From Dethiosulfatibacter aminovorans DSM 17477 (lineage in GTDB: Bacteria; Bacillota; Clostridia; Tissierellales; Dethiosulfatibacteraceae): 47,413 nt of DNA. The stretch spans positions 1-47,413 of the forward strand of contig NZ_FQZL01000032.1 of assembly GCF_900142005.1 (NCBI RefSeq). Reading direction: 5' to 3'. Position numbers and translations under genes: made by a program. This document shows positions 33,317 through 42,364 of the stretch, piece after piece; position 1 is the stretch's first letter; each line of letters starts with the position of its first letter. A model generated the notes under the pieces. The model worked only from the letters and a program-made list of their open reading frames with translations, searched no databases and was not told the DNA's origin.

Positions 33317-34858
33317 TCAAGCACTAACTTCCTGTTCATCAACTTCATAGTACATGTTTTCACCTTGTTCAAGAGCTTCGTAGAAGCTTTGGGATTCTTT
33401 TGAATCCTGACTTGTAGCAAGACTGACTACCACCATGAGAACCGTTGATGCAAGCATTCCAATCGCTCCATACCATGTATATCCTATTCCCCATACAAAG
33501 TATGTCATAAGTACAACTATAGTACCTACAATTGCCGAAATAAGCGCTGCCTGCTTGGTTGCCTTTTTCCAGTATATTCCGAATACGAGAATCGGGAACA
33601 ACGGCATTACTATAGCGATGGAGAACATGATCATCGTAAATATAAGTTGAGGAGGGTTTATGGCAATCAATGTTCCTGCAATACCTATTGCAGCTATTAC
33701 GCATCTGTTTACTATTACCTGTTTCTCCGGTGCAACCTTTATCTTGAAGGTATTCTTGATGATATCTTCAGATACTATGGACGATGCAACACTGAGGAAT
33801 GCATTTGCAGTTGAAAGTCCGACTGCCGTTGCTCCAACAAAGAAACCGATCATCAATACTACTGCAAGGTCTGCATTATACGCCAATACAAAATTATTGA
33901 TCATATACGGTATAATCAATTCCGTATCGCCTGTTGGAAGTCCCGGAGCCAGCGCTATTCCTACAAGACCAATAAGCATTGTTCCAGTCCATACAAATGC
34001 CTGGAGAGCAGGTGTAAGGTACGAAAGAGTTCTCTGTGTTTTAAGATTGTCTCCAAAATATCCTGATCTTACAAATACGTGAGGAAGCATAATGGTCCAA
34101 CCTATTGCACAGGCAAAGGGATATCCAAATCTTCCACTGTATGGTACCCAGCCATCAGGTCCAGGATATGAGAAGAATGAAGCCGTATTGACCTTTATGG
34201 CGGAAACTGCATCAGATAATGATCCACCAAATCCAACTACGAGGCATGCTATTACTATAGCCCAAAGACCGCCTATAAATAAAAGTCCTTGGATAGTATC
34301 TGCAGTTGCAGCGGATTTAACTCCACCAATCGTTACAAATACAGTCATTATCAATCCTACTGCTATTACAACCATTGTATAGCTCATCTCCCCGCCGGTT
34401 GCAATGTTGGCAGCCTTGGCAATTGCCACTAGAACCGATGCAATATAGGGAAATGACGCTCCCAGGAATATGATTCCAAGTACAGTTCTTAGGGCAGGGC
34501 TCTTGAATCTTTCATAATAAAAGTCTGCAGGAGTTGTGAAATTTCTGATTTTATTAATAACCCATACCTTGTTCATTGTAAAATGACAAATTATTGGAAA
34601 TAGTGCAATATAACTCATTTCAGACAACCAGTAACCCATGCCGCCTCTGTAATATGCTCCTGGTCCTGCAAAGAAAACCCATGTACTCATAAGGGATGCA
34701 ATATAAGTCATAACCAGTATAGGCCATGGTATACTTGCAGTCAGTAGATTTTCAGAACCCGATTCTCTTCTTTCCTTCATTGTTACATACATTGCAATGC
34801 CAATAAGAAAGCACATATACAAAGCAAACGCAATCCAAATCGTTGATGATTTTAACAT
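33317..34858 (-). CDS. Sodium:solute symporter (SSS family)
   Basis: The 513-residue protein has about 13 hydrophobic spans in the SSS pattern: the first span with FLIGIAMYVTMKERR, SLMSTWVFFAGPGAYYRGGMGYW, and FVTIGGVKSAATADTIQGLLFIGGLWAIVIA, as in sodium-coupled importers. AVGLSTANAFLSVASSIVSEDIIKN is the usual later signature. It lies with a small membrane protein in a transcription unit that follows the methyltransferase operon. The likely cargo is the methylated amine or betaine used by the methyltransferase, inferred from position and the shared DNA motif. GGAGGATAGAT is the ribosome site. Confidence 0.9.
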   Translation of the reverse strand: MLKSSTIWIAFALYMCFLIGIAMYVTMKERRESGSENLLTASIPWPILVMTYIASLMSTWVFFAGPGAYYRGGMGYWLSEMSYIALFPIICHFTMNKVWVINKIRNFTTPADFYYERFKSPALRTVLGIIFLGASFPYIASVLVAIAKAANIATGGEMSYTMVVIAVGLIMTVFVTIGGVKSAATADTIQGLLFIGGLWAIVIACLVVGFGGSLSDAVSAIKVNTASFFSYPGPDGWVPYSGRFGYPFACAIGWTIMLPHVFVRSGYFGDNLKTQRTLSYLTPALQAFVWTGTMLIGLVGIALAPGLPTGDTELIIPYMINNFVLAYNADLAVVLMIGFFVGATAVGLSTANAFLSVASSIVSEDIIKNTFKIKVAPEKQVIVNRCVIAAIGIAGTLIAINPPQLIFTMIMFSIAIVMPLFPILVFGIYWKKATKQAALISAIVGTIVVLMTYFVWGIGYTWYGAIGMLASTVLMVVVSLATSQDSKESQSFYEALEQGENMYYEVDEQEVSA

Positions 34859-34876
34859 ATCTATCCTCCGGAAATA

Positions 34877-35074
34877 TTATTTTTTTAATTTGTAAATTTT
34901 ATATACTCTGCCAAGTCCTACATAAACTGATATCCAAATAGGTATAATTGTCAGTCCAGCATGGAGAAACATTGCTCTCGAATCACCATATGCAGGTACA
35001 TAAGGCAGGTTGTAGAGAAGATAAAAAGCAGTAACAACCAATAACCAGATTTTTTCCGTTTTTGTTATTTTCAT
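34877..35074 (-). CDS. Small two-span membrane protein, symporter partner (DUF3311-like)
   Basis: The ATG at 35074 follows AAAAAGGAGGATGTTTTT; a longer frame to 35101 lacks such a site. The 65-residue protein has two hydrophobic spans (IWLLVVTAFYLLYNLPY and AGLTIIPIWISVYVGLG). Small membrane proteins of this size regularly precede SSS symporters (DUF997 with PanF, DUF3311 with others). It ends 18 bases before the symporter start, so it is likely an accessory subunit. Confidence 0.7.
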   Translation of the reverse strand: MKITKTEKIWLLVVTAFYLLYNLPYVPAYGDSRAMFLHAGLTIIPIWISVYVGLGRVYKIYKLKK

Positions 35075-35147
35075 AAAAACATCCTCCTTTTTGGGATACA
35101 AATATCCTCAATATTATTAAGTTGAATAATTTCGCAATTTGCTGCTT

Positions 35148-35168
35148 AAACGTTTTCACAAACGTTTT
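35148..35168. promoter_or_regulatory. Direct repeat AAACGTTTT before the symporter unit, candidate operator
   Basis: AAACGTTTT occurs at 35148-35156 and 35160-35168 with a 12-base period, about 75 bases upstream of the small membrane protein. The 10-mer CAAACGTTTT is also found at 38409-38418 before the corrinoid operon. The inner AAACGTTT is self-complementary. It may bind the PocR-AraC regulator encoded at 38588. Confidence 0.45.
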
Positions 35169-35210
35169 GAGATAATGTACCGATACATTCATTGAAAATA
35201 TTGATTTTAA

Positions 35211-35251
35211 GAAAAGTAAAAGGGGAGAATAAATATTCTGCACTCCCCTTT
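35211..35251 (-). terminator. Terminator of the corrinoid methyltransferase operon
   Basis: On the minus strand AAAGGGGAG pairs with CTCCCCTTT (35251-35243, 35227-35219) and TACTTTTC follows. It separates this operon from the symporter unit. Confidence 0.75.
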
Positions 35252-35263
35252 ACAAGTCGTGTC

Positions 35264-36727
35264 TTACAGTGTTGCAGTTTCCTTTACAAGTGCCTTGTGG
35301 GCTGTTTCAAGAACTTCCTTGACCGCTGCAGCCTTATCAGCGTCCAGCGAATAAGCTGCAGGATTCTTCATAAGCTTATAGTACTTATCTCTTGCAGAAT
35401 CTTGAAGAGTCTTGCTTCCGTTCTCCTGCCACTTGGCAAGTCCGCCTCTATTAAACATGTCAGGTCTGTGTGCCTCTTCAAAGTGCCTCATAGTATGCTC
35501 GCTCATTATAAATCCTGGATTTTTATCCACTTCGTTCATAATCTCATCCCAATTCAAGGTCTCATCATTAATGTCAAGACCAGTTCTAAGTCTTTGGGCT
35601 ATACCAAATATTTCATTGTCGATTATAAGTTGTACCGGGCTGATAGTCTTTGCAGTCTCCAACTGTCCAGCTCCACCGAGTACTGAAGCGTCAGACATTG
35701 CCATGGCATGTATAAGCGATGTTCTTTCAATCATATTCTGCTCATCAATAGCAAGACTGTCTGTTCCTGTTCCATAAGAATGCGCCCTAATATTGTAACC
35801 TTGCTCAAACAGCTGCATGCACATAAGTCTAGCCATTGTAATTTCAGTGTTTGATTGAAGAGTATATGTAGTCATCATATCCATTGAGAACAATAAGGTT
35901 GTAGCTATCACAGGAAGACCCGGTGACAATAACTGAAGCATTACTATCATCGCAAACACTTCCGCCGCAGACATGAATGCAGTACCTTGGGCTGTTACAG
36001 GCGTATTCGCTCCTGCCGTTGGAAGAGAACAAGGCTGTACGGGAAGACCTGCCTTTGCACATCTGTAAAGTATTTCCGCATCCATCCACTTGTAGTTCAA
36101 GCATGATACGGAACAAGCTATGAAGCTTACTATGGGCTTTTCCCTTAACTTATCCAATCCGCCTACTGCCGCTGCCGCCATGTCGATAAGATATTTAACA
36201 TTTTCGCCTTCATATGGTTGAAGCCATATATGCTTTTCAGCCAGATTCAATGCTCTTTCAAGAGTATATACATCTACTGCATCTCCAGGAACTTCTTCTC
36301 CAGAAGTCGATGGCAGCGTGAAGTAGTCTATATTTTCCATCTGATTCGCCAAATGATACCATTCATCAACTTCCGACAGCTTTGTGAAGTGAGTGTCACC
36401 ATCTATCGTCATGTAGTTCGGTGCACCTGTATTCGTTCTTGTATAGAACTTACCTTCAGGGTGGGGGAATTTAAGATCCCTTTTACCCGATGGCGAATAA
36501 AGTGTAAATTCCTTTGGAATAGATGCCACAGCCTTATCAATAAGTTCCTTTGTAAACTTAAGCTCTTTTTTATCCATATCGACTATACAACCAAGGTCTG
36601 AAAGCTCTTGAAGCATTTCATCATGATCAAGATGAATTCCCCTTTTTATAAGAAGCTCTTCCATTCTGCTCTTCATATGGTTGAGCTCTTCTTTAGTCAT
36701 AACATCGTATTTGATTCTACCTTTCAT
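35264..36727 (-). CDS. MttB-family corrinoid-dependent methyltransferase (non-pyrrolysine)
   Basis: The 487-residue protein is a member of the trimethylamine methyltransferase family, with characteristic sequences such as FYTRTNTGAPNYMTIDGDT, LQSNTEITMARLMCMQLFEQG and GTGTDSLAIDEQNM. True MttB needs a pyrrolysine (TAG) codon, but this gene is open throughout, so it belongs to the group that demethylates quaternary amines such as glycine betaine, proline betaine, carnitine or butyrobetaine. It moves a methyl group to the corrinoid proteins encoded directly upstream. GGGAGGTAGTT is the ribosome site. The substrate cannot be read from sequence. Confidence 0.92.
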   Translation of the reverse strand: MKGRIKYDVMTKEELNHMKSRMEELLIKRGIHLDHDEMLQELSDLGCIVDMDKKELKFTKELIDKAVASIPKEFTLYSPSGKRDLKFPHPEGKFYTRTNTGAPNYMTIDGDTHFTKLSEVDEWYHLANQMENIDYFTLPSTSGEEVPGDAVDVYTLERALNLAEKHIWLQPYEGENVKYLIDMAAAAVGGLDKLREKPIVSFIACSVSCLNYKWMDAEILYRCAKAGLPVQPCSLPTAGANTPVTAQGTAFMSAAEVFAMIVMLQLLSPGLPVIATTLLFSMDMMTTYTLQSNTEITMARLMCMQLFEQGYNIRAHSYGTGTDSLAIDEQNMIERTSLIHAMAMSDASVLGGAGQLETAKTISPVQLIIDNEIFGIAQRLRTGLDINDETLNWDEIMNEVDKNPGFIMSEHTMRHFEEAHRPDMFNRGGLAKWQENGSKTLQDSARDKYYKLMKNPAAYSLDADKAAAVKEVLETAHKALVKETATL

Positions 36728-36754
36728 AACTACCTCCCATTTATTTTAATTGAT

Positions 36755-37393
36755 TTATTTGTTTACTACGTAATTTTTGGCCCATCTTGCAGCATCTGCA
36801 GCATCTGCAGTAAATGCGTCGGCACCGATCTTGTCAGCCCATTCCTGTGTTACGGGAGCTCCGCCAACCATTACCTTTACTTTATCTCTAAGTCCTTTTT
36901 CTTCAAGAGCCTTTATAATTCTTCCCTGCTCATTCATAGTCGTAGTCAATAGTGCAGAAAGACCAATTACATCAGGATTGTACTTTTCGATTGCATCTAT
37001 ATATTTATCCGCTCCACAGTCATTGCCCAGATCAATAACCTCAAGTCCCGAACTCTTCATCATAAGTCCAACAAGATTCTTGCCTATGTCATGCAGGTCT
37101 CCTTTAACAGTTGCAATAACAGCCGTTCCAATAGGCTTATTTCCGCTTGCTGTCAACATTGGTTGAATAATCTCAACACTTGTGTTCATTGCTTTAGCCG
37201 ACATAAGTACGTTAGGTACAAAGACTTCTGCCCTTGCGAACCTTTCACCTACTTCGTTTATTCCCGGCATCAGTCCATCATTCAATATCGATACTGCATC
37301 GATACCTTCTTCTACGGCACTCTCCACCTTTGCTTGTGTTCCAGCAATATTTCCTGCTATAACTAATTCTGAAATTTCATTAAGAATTGACAT
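36755..37393 (-). CDS. Corrinoid (B12-binding) protein, MtbC/MttC type, copy 1
   Basis: The protein has an N-terminal helical cap (about residues 1-85) and a Rossmann-like B12-binding domain. His 101 in KGDLHDIGKN is the lower cobalt ligand. SALLTTTM and GGAPVTQEWADKIGADAF are the other cobalamin contacts. It accepts a methyl group from the MttB-type enzyme and passes it on to a partner methyltransferase. It lies 28 bases before the methyltransferase gene. The second corrinoid gene is 202 bases upstream. GGAGGATGTAAT is the ribosome site. Confidence 0.93.
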   Translation of the reverse strand: MSILNEISELVIAGNIAGTQAKVESAVEEGIDAVSILNDGLMPGINEVGERFARAEVFVPNVLMSAKAMNTSVEIIQPMLTASGNKPIGTAVIATVKGDLHDIGKNLVGLMMKSSGLEVIDLGNDCGADKYIDAIEKYNPDVIGLSALLTTTMNEQGRIIKALEEKGLRDKVKVMVGGAPVTQEWADKIGADAFTADAADAARWAKNYVVNK

Positions 37394-37595
37394 ATTACAT
37401 CCTCCAAATATAATAAAAATTTATAATAAAAGAATTTAAACAACCAACAAACCGAGTTGAAAGTATTTGGTATGGAACAGATTTGAGCAGTAAACACATG
37501 TTTACTATTTTGTTGTAACTGCCGGTTGTTCATAGCATAATCCTTGATAATCAACCCTCTCTTGACAATCAAATCAATGCTACTCGTCAGTATAT

Positions 37596-38237
37596 TTAAA
37601 TTCTAATATTCTCCATTAACCTGATAGCCTTGTCCTTCGCATCAATTGCATCTTCTGCGAATACAACTTTGATTTCACTAGCATATCTATCCGTAATCGG
37701 TGCTCCTCCAATAAGAATGTAAACCGGCCAACCAAAATCCGTTTCATTGATGGTTTTGATAATATTTTTCATATTGTCCATAACGGTTGTCAGCATTGCA
37801 GAAAGAGCCACTATGGAGGCTTTGTTATCCCTGATCGCTTTGATGAACTCATCTTTGGCCACATTGGTTCCCAAGTCAACAACATTGAAACAAGAAGCCT
37901 GGAGCATTAGGGAAACCAGTCCTTTACCTATGTTGTGCACATCCCCTTCTACTGTACCAATAATTATGGTACCGTTAAGAGGAATAGCTCCACCGCAAAC
38001 AAAGGGTTGTAGAAACTCAATGCTGGAATTCATAGCTCTTGCAGACATGAGTATTTGAGGAACAAACTTCTCCTCTTTTTCAAAATGGTCATTGAGCATA
38101 TTCATACCCTTGCTCAGCCCGTCATTGATAATCTCATTGGCGTCATAACCCATATCAATGAGTTCCTGGCACAGGCCTACTGATTTTTGTGTATCTCCAT
38201 TTAATATGCTTCTTGCTAATTCATTCAACAAATTCAT
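37596..38237 (-). CDS. Corrinoid (B12-binding) protein, copy 2
   Basis: The overall layout is the same as in copy 1, with His 101 in EGDVHNIGKG and the later SAMLTTVMDNM and IGGAPITDRYASEI. The two copies are clearly diverged. This is the first gene of the operon, with GAGGTGAACG as ribosome site. The 202-base gap before copy 1 is unusually long for this region and may hold an internal promoter. A second corrinoid protein might serve another methyltransferase or a second methyl donor. Confidence 0.92.
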   Translation of the reverse strand: MNLLNELARSILNGDTQKSVGLCQELIDMGYDANEIINDGLSKGMNMLNDHFEKEEKFVPQILMSARAMNSSIEFLQPFVCGGAIPLNGTIIIGTVEGDVHNIGKGLVSLMLQASCFNVVDLGTNVAKDEFIKAIRDNKASIVALSAMLTTVMDNMKNIIKTINETDFGWPVYILIGGAPITDRYASEIKVVFAEDAIDAKDKAIRLMENIRI

Positions 38238-38587
38238 CGTTCACCTCATAGTTCCAGATAAAGAATGTTAATAAAATAACTATCTCGCTATCTGTTTTTA
38301 TTATACCTCATCATTATACTATATTTATATTGTATTTCTCCATAAATTGTATGTTTTTTGACATTATTTCAACATAATTGTTTTTTTGACAATTTCACAA
38401 TTGAAATGCAAACGTTTTTTTGGTAAAATTATTACATATTTTGTATTAATTTCATCGAACACAACCGCTTCAAATCAAGCAATACTAGCACCATAGCTGA
38501 TTTTCACAAATGTTTCTTGAATTTTTCTTGCTATTTCTACCAATTTTCAATATATTTTATATATCGATATCAATTAGAAGGTGAATT
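38238..38587. promoter_or_regulatory. Divergent promoter region for corrinoid operon and PocR-AraC gene
   Basis: These 350 bases contain the promoters of both units, with several TTGACA-like boxes on the plus strand and AT-rich sequences throughout. The motif CAAACGTTTT stands at 38409-38418. No other gene is seen. I found no clear B12 riboswitch here. Confidence 0.5.
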
Positions 38588-39826
38588 ATGAATATATACG
38601 GAATAGATATAAAAAAGCTCAACAAAGCAATAGATGCATACAGTAGTTGCACTGATATCCCGGTAACAGTCTTCGACAAGGACATGAATATTGTAACCGA
38701 AAGCATGAAAGATAATAAATTCTGTAAATTCTTCCATATATATACGGAAGACAGTATATGCAAAAAAAACCTTGCTTTTTCGTCCAAAACTTCCTACACA
38801 CTTGGAGAACCCTATATTTTCGTCTGTCCATCAGGTCTTTTGAATATTGTTGTGGCTATAATTGTCAACAGAAAATACGAAGGTTCCATTGTTGCAGGTC
38901 CCATCGCCATGGAAGTAATCACGGAAAAAAACATATGTAAAGCAATAGATCTAAACAGTGTTGATCCTTCACAGTACATGCCAATATCAATTTTTGTGAG
39001 AGATATGAAAATATTTTCCCTTGACAAGATTAATAAGCTTTCATTGCTCCTGTACAACAATATTCTGAGCCTTTACAGCAATATTGAAGATTATGAGTTT
39101 ATGCGCAACAAACAGAAAATTCAAAACAACGCAGGTCGCAAGATACACGAAATTAAAAACAACATGGACAGTACCCCTAAGATCAAAAACATACGCGAAG
39201 AAATAATAAATAAAATTGTCAACAATGATACTGATGAAATAAAAGATTTATTAGATGATTTTCTTAATGATATACTGCAGTTGGATGCATGTAATTTCGA
39301 AATCATGAAGGTTAGAATATTCGAATTGTACCTGATGCTTTCAATGACTGCAATTAAAAACGGCATCTCCCTGGAACGAATTTTCGACTTGAACCTGACG
39401 TTTATTGAAAACCTCAACAAAGTTCAAAATATTAAAGATCTGTCTGAATGTTCTCAAGAAGTTGTTTCATTTTTCTGCGATAATATATTCACTTCCATAT
39501 ATTCAGGTAATTCAAAGATCATCAAACAGTCACTGTTCATAATAGAAAACAATTATATGAACAAGATCACTCTCCAAGATCTGGCAGATCACTTTAATCT
39601 TAACGTTTCATATCTTTCCAAGCTTTTTAAAAAGGAACTCAATGCATGTTTTTCTGATTATATCAACAGAATAAGAATAGAAAAAAGTCTGGGAATGATC
39701 AGAGACCATCAAATGTCAATATCTGAAATTGCTACAGCAGTTGGATTCAAGGATCAAAGCTATTTTACCAAACAATTCAAGAAAGAAATGGGCGAATCAC
39801 CAAAAAAATACAGCATGAACATATAA
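38588..39826 (+). CDS. PocR-domain AraC-family regulator
   Basis: The N-terminal half (residues 1-170 or so) is a PocR-type sensory domain (SCTDIPVTVFDKDMNIVTES, then KNLAFSSKTSYTLGEPYIFVCPSGL) with a cysteine pair suitable for a redox or metal contact. The last 100 residues are a double HTH (KITLQDLADHFNLNVSYLSKLFKKEL and ISEIATAVGFKDQSYFTKQFKKEMGESPKKY) of the AraC type. A middle helical region may help dimerise. Its divergent position and the shared 10-bp motif suggest that it activates the methyltransferase and symporter units when the substrate or corrinoid is present. AGAAGGTGAATT is the ribosome site. Confidence 0.9.
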   Translation: MNIYGIDIKKLNKAIDAYSSCTDIPVTVFDKDMNIVTESMKDNKFCKFFHIYTEDSICKKNLAFSSKTSYTLGEPYIFVCPSGLLNIVVAIIVNRKYEGSIVAGPIAMEVITEKNICKAIDLNSVDPSQYMPISIFVRDMKIFSLDKINKLSLLLYNNILSLYSNIEDYEFMRNKQKIQNNAGRKIHEIKNNMDSTPKIKNIREEIINKIVNNDTDEIKDLLDDFLNDILQLDACNFEIMKVRIFELYLMLSMTAIKNGISLERIFDLNLTFIENLNKVQNIKDLSECSQEVVSFFCDNIFTSIYSGNSKIIKQSLFIIENNYMNKITLQDLADHFNLNVSYLSKLFKKELNACFSDYINRIRIEKSLGMIRDHQMSISEIATAVGFKDQSYFTKQFKKEMGESPKKYSMNI

Positions 39827-39828
39827 AA

Positions 39829-39860
39829 GAAGAGATTTTCAGTTTATTGAAAACCCCTTC
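39829..39860. terminator. Possible bidirectional terminator between the regulator and modA
   Basis: GAAGAGATTTTCA and TGAAAACCCCTTC can pair, with three mismatches in the middle. It lies between convergent genes. T tracts are weak. Confidence 0.4.
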
Positions 39861-39903
39861 TTCATATATTGGCTTCCGGTTCTTTAATATTCCATGTTAA
39901 AAC

Positions 39904-40662
39904 CTAGTATACAACCTTGAAGCCGTACTTCCCAAAAACAGCCTTGACATCTTCATTGGACAGCAACTCATCATACATTTTTGCAGCATTCTTGTTCTTT
40001 GAATCCTTCAGTAGTGCCACCCAGTAGGTTGCCTTTTCATTGTACTCATCTTCTATTTCGTACATGCTTACCTTGTTTCTTGTTGCCTCCGTAACATCAG
40101 TAACATATACAAGGCCTGCATCGGCTTCTCCCAGTGCAATTTTGGATGCAACACTCTTAACCGTTGATTCATTTGAAACAACATTGGATAATGCCTTTTC
40201 TGCATATCCTTCCACACCATTCTCTTCATATTTTGCCAGTATGTTTCTGGCATATTTACCGGCCGGTACTTCTTCAGCAGCAAGTATTATGCTTACATCC
40301 CCAGTCAGGTCCTCAAGTGATTTCACCTTTTCATTTCCCTTTGGAGTAATGAGTACCATCTTGTTTTCCAGTATTCCACTTCCTTTTTCTACAAATCCTC
40401 CCTCATTTAGGAGATTGTAGTTCTTCTCGTTGGCCGAAATGTATATGTCAGCCTCTGCACCGTTTTCTATCTGTATCCTCAGTCTTGTCGAACTGTCAAG
40501 ATTCAATGTCATGCCATCTCCAAGAACGCTGTTTATTTCACCCATGCTTTCAGTAAGAGAGGCTGCAGAAAATACAAGTACCTTCTCGTCCTTTCCACAC
40601 GATGTGAAAATCAACATCATCACCAATACTGCTGTAATAAATATATTTCTCTTCAGATTCAT
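39904..40662 (-). CDS. modA: Molybdate-binding lipoprotein ModA
   Basis: The N-terminal signal ends in a lipobox (IFTSCG), so the protein is anchored outside the membrane. The binding-protein fold of the molybdate ABC importer is visible: FSAASLTESMGEI, then LDSSTRLRIQIENGAEADIYISA, and VYVTDVTEA. Tungstate is a possible alternative. At 252 residues it is complete. It is the last gene of the operon, an unusual position given that the permease and ATPase genes come earlier, with xdhC in between. Confidence 0.9.
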   Translation of the reverse strand: MNLKRNIFITAVLVMMLIFTSCGKDEKVLVFSAASLTESMGEINSVLGDGMTLNLDSSTRLRIQIENGAEADIYISANEKNYNLLNEGGFVEKGSGILENKMVLITPKGNEKVKSLEDLTGDVSIILAAEEVPAGKYARNILAKYEENGVEGYAEKALSNVVSNESTVKSVASKIALGEADAGLVYVTDVTEATRNKVSMYEIEDEYNEKATYWVALLKDSKNKNAAKMYDELLSNEDVKAVFGKYGFKVVY

Positions 40663-40688
40663 TTCCTTCCTATGCCCTTATCCTTTAA

Positions 40689-41486
40689 TTATTTTTTCAG
40701 CTCGGCTGCTTTCTTGTCTTTCATGGTAATTCCTTGTCCGTCGTTTTTCACCATGATTATTTCAGCCAGTATTCCGACGGCTATGTCTTCAGGTGAATTG
40801 CCTCCTATTGCAAGACCTATGGGGGAATGGACCTTGTCTATCTTCTCCTGTTCGAGGCCCTTGTTCTTCATACTCTCGAACATGGTGTTTATCTTGTGCT
40901 TGCTCCCTATTACGCCTATATACTTGTATTCCTTTCTGATAAGCGACTCAAGAGCAACCTGGTCGTGGGCGTGGCCGTGGGTTGCAATTACTATGTATGA
41001 ACTTGAATTGGTTTCAAGCTTACTGCATTCCTCCTTGATGTCTCCCAGAATCACCTCTGTAGCCTCCGGGAATCTGTCCCTGCTGGCTATGTCTTCCCTT
41101 TCATCAACAACAATTGTGTTGAATCCCGCATTTCTTGACAGCTTTTCAAGAACCCTTCCTATATGTCCTCCACCGACAATGACTACAGTTTTTTCCGGCT
41201 TCAACACATTAATGAATATTTCAACATATCCTCCACATGTCATTCCAAGGTCTTTTTCAAGGTCGAACCTGCAGGACTTGCTGATTTCCCTTTCTATGCA
41301 TTCCTTTGCCAGCGATATTGACTTGAATTCAAGCCTTCCTCCGCCTACAGTTCCGGCAAAGGTTCCATCCCTTTTTACTATCATCATCTTTCCCGGCTCG
41401 GCAGGAGTGGACCCCACCTGATTCGTTACTGTAACAACTGCAACCGTTTCACCTGAATCGGCCAGCTTCAAAGCTTCTCTTATCAT
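40689..41486 (-). CDS. xdhC: XdhC-family molybdenum cofactor maturation protein
   Basis: XdhC proteins help add sulfur to the cofactor of xanthine dehydrogenase-type enzymes. The N-terminal domain has VTNQVGSTPAEPGKMMIV and GTVGGGRLEF, then the MTCGGYVEIF region. The C-terminal Rossmann part has VVIVGGGHIGRVLEKLS, IATHGHAHDQVALE and the closing SPIGLAIGGNSPEDIAVGILAEI. At 265 residues it is complete. It fits an operon for selenium- or sulfur-type molybdenum hydroxylases. Confidence 0.92.
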   Translation of the reverse strand: MIREALKLADSGETVAVVTVTNQVGSTPAEPGKMMIVKRDGTFAGTVGGGRLEFKSISLAKECIEREISKSCRFDLEKDLGMTCGGYVEIFINVLKPEKTVVIVGGGHIGRVLEKLSRNAGFNTIVVDEREDIASRDRFPEATEVILGDIKEECSKLETNSSSYIVIATHGHAHDQVALESLIRKEYKYIGVIGSKHKINTMFESMKNKGLEQEKIDKVHSPIGLAIGGNSPEDIAVGILAEIIMVKNDGQGITMKDKKAAELKK

Positions 41487-41599
41487 ATCCTTCTCCTTTT
41501 AACATCCAATATGCATTTAGATTCAAATCATCACAGATAATTTATCAAGTTCTTGTATATATTATAACAAATCATCTCAAATCACATAATCGAAATCTT

Positions 41600-42337
41600 T
41601 CAACCCGCCTTTAAATCATCAGCTACACTATTGAAATTCAGATTCCTAATGAAAATTTTCGTATAGTCCTCTTCAGGTCTCTCAAAAAGGTCTTTACCTC
41701 TTCTTCTCTCTACAATATGACCATCTCTGACTATGAGGGCCTTGTCAGCCATCTCATATCCTTCATCAAGGTCATGGGTAACAAGTATACCCATTATATC
41801 CTTCTCTTTTATCAGTTTTTTAATGCTTCCTCTCAAACATTCTCTAAGTATATTGTCAAGACTCGAGAACGGCTCGTCCATGAGAATTATCTCAGGGTCA
41901 GTAATGAATGTCCTTGCAATGGACACCCTTTTCTGCTGTCCTCCCGATAGCTGGCATACCTTTTTGTCCAGATGGTCCCCGATATTCAGGATAGACACAA
42001 GATGTTCATAGTACCCCCTGTCATAGTCCTTACCTGCACCTATGAGTATATTGTCCCTTACATTGAGATGGGGAAAGAGATTGCTTTTCTGGGTTACATA
42101 TCCTATGTTTCTTTGATAAGTCCTGATGTTTACACCCTCTTCCCTTGAATAGAGTGTCCTTCCATTAAGTCTCACAAATCCCTGATCAGGAGTCTTCGCT
42201 CCTGAAACCAGGTCAAGAAGAGTGGACTTCCCTGCACCGCTTTCTCCCATGACCACCATTATTTCTCCTGGCCTTACCTTAAGCTCGGCACTGAAGCTGA
42301 AGCTTCCAAGTCTTTTTCCTACTTCTATTTCAATCAT
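41600..42337 (-). CDS. modC: Molybdate ABC transporter ATPase ModC
   Basis: Walker A is GESGAGKST (residues 31-39), the signature LSGGQQKRVSIART, and Walker B ILMDEPFSSLD. The 245 residues lack the C-terminal MOP domain of E. coli ModC, so it is the short type. It drives import with the ModB permease encoded just upstream (27 bases) and the ModA lipoprotein. Its mid-operon position matches the ModB-ModC order. Confidence 0.92.
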   Translation of the reverse strand: MIEIEVGKRLGSFSFSAELKVRPGEIMVVMGESGAGKSTLLDLVSGAKTPDQGFVRLNGRTLYSREEGVNIRTYQRNIGYVTQKSNLFPHLNVRDNILIGAGKDYDRGYYEHLVSILNIGDHLDKKVCQLSGGQQKRVSIARTFITDPEIILMDEPFSSLDNILRECLRGSIKKLIKEKDIMGILVTHDLDEGYEMADKALIVRDGHIVERRRGKDLFERPEEDYTKIFIRNLNFNSVADDLKAG

Positions 42338-42364
42338 TTTACACCTTCCTGTCCGATGAATCGG

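Noticed and set aside
35264..36727. Pyrrolysine-containing MttB
   Set aside because: The reading frame is open over its full 487 codons with no in-frame TAG, so it belongs to the non-pyrrolysine group.
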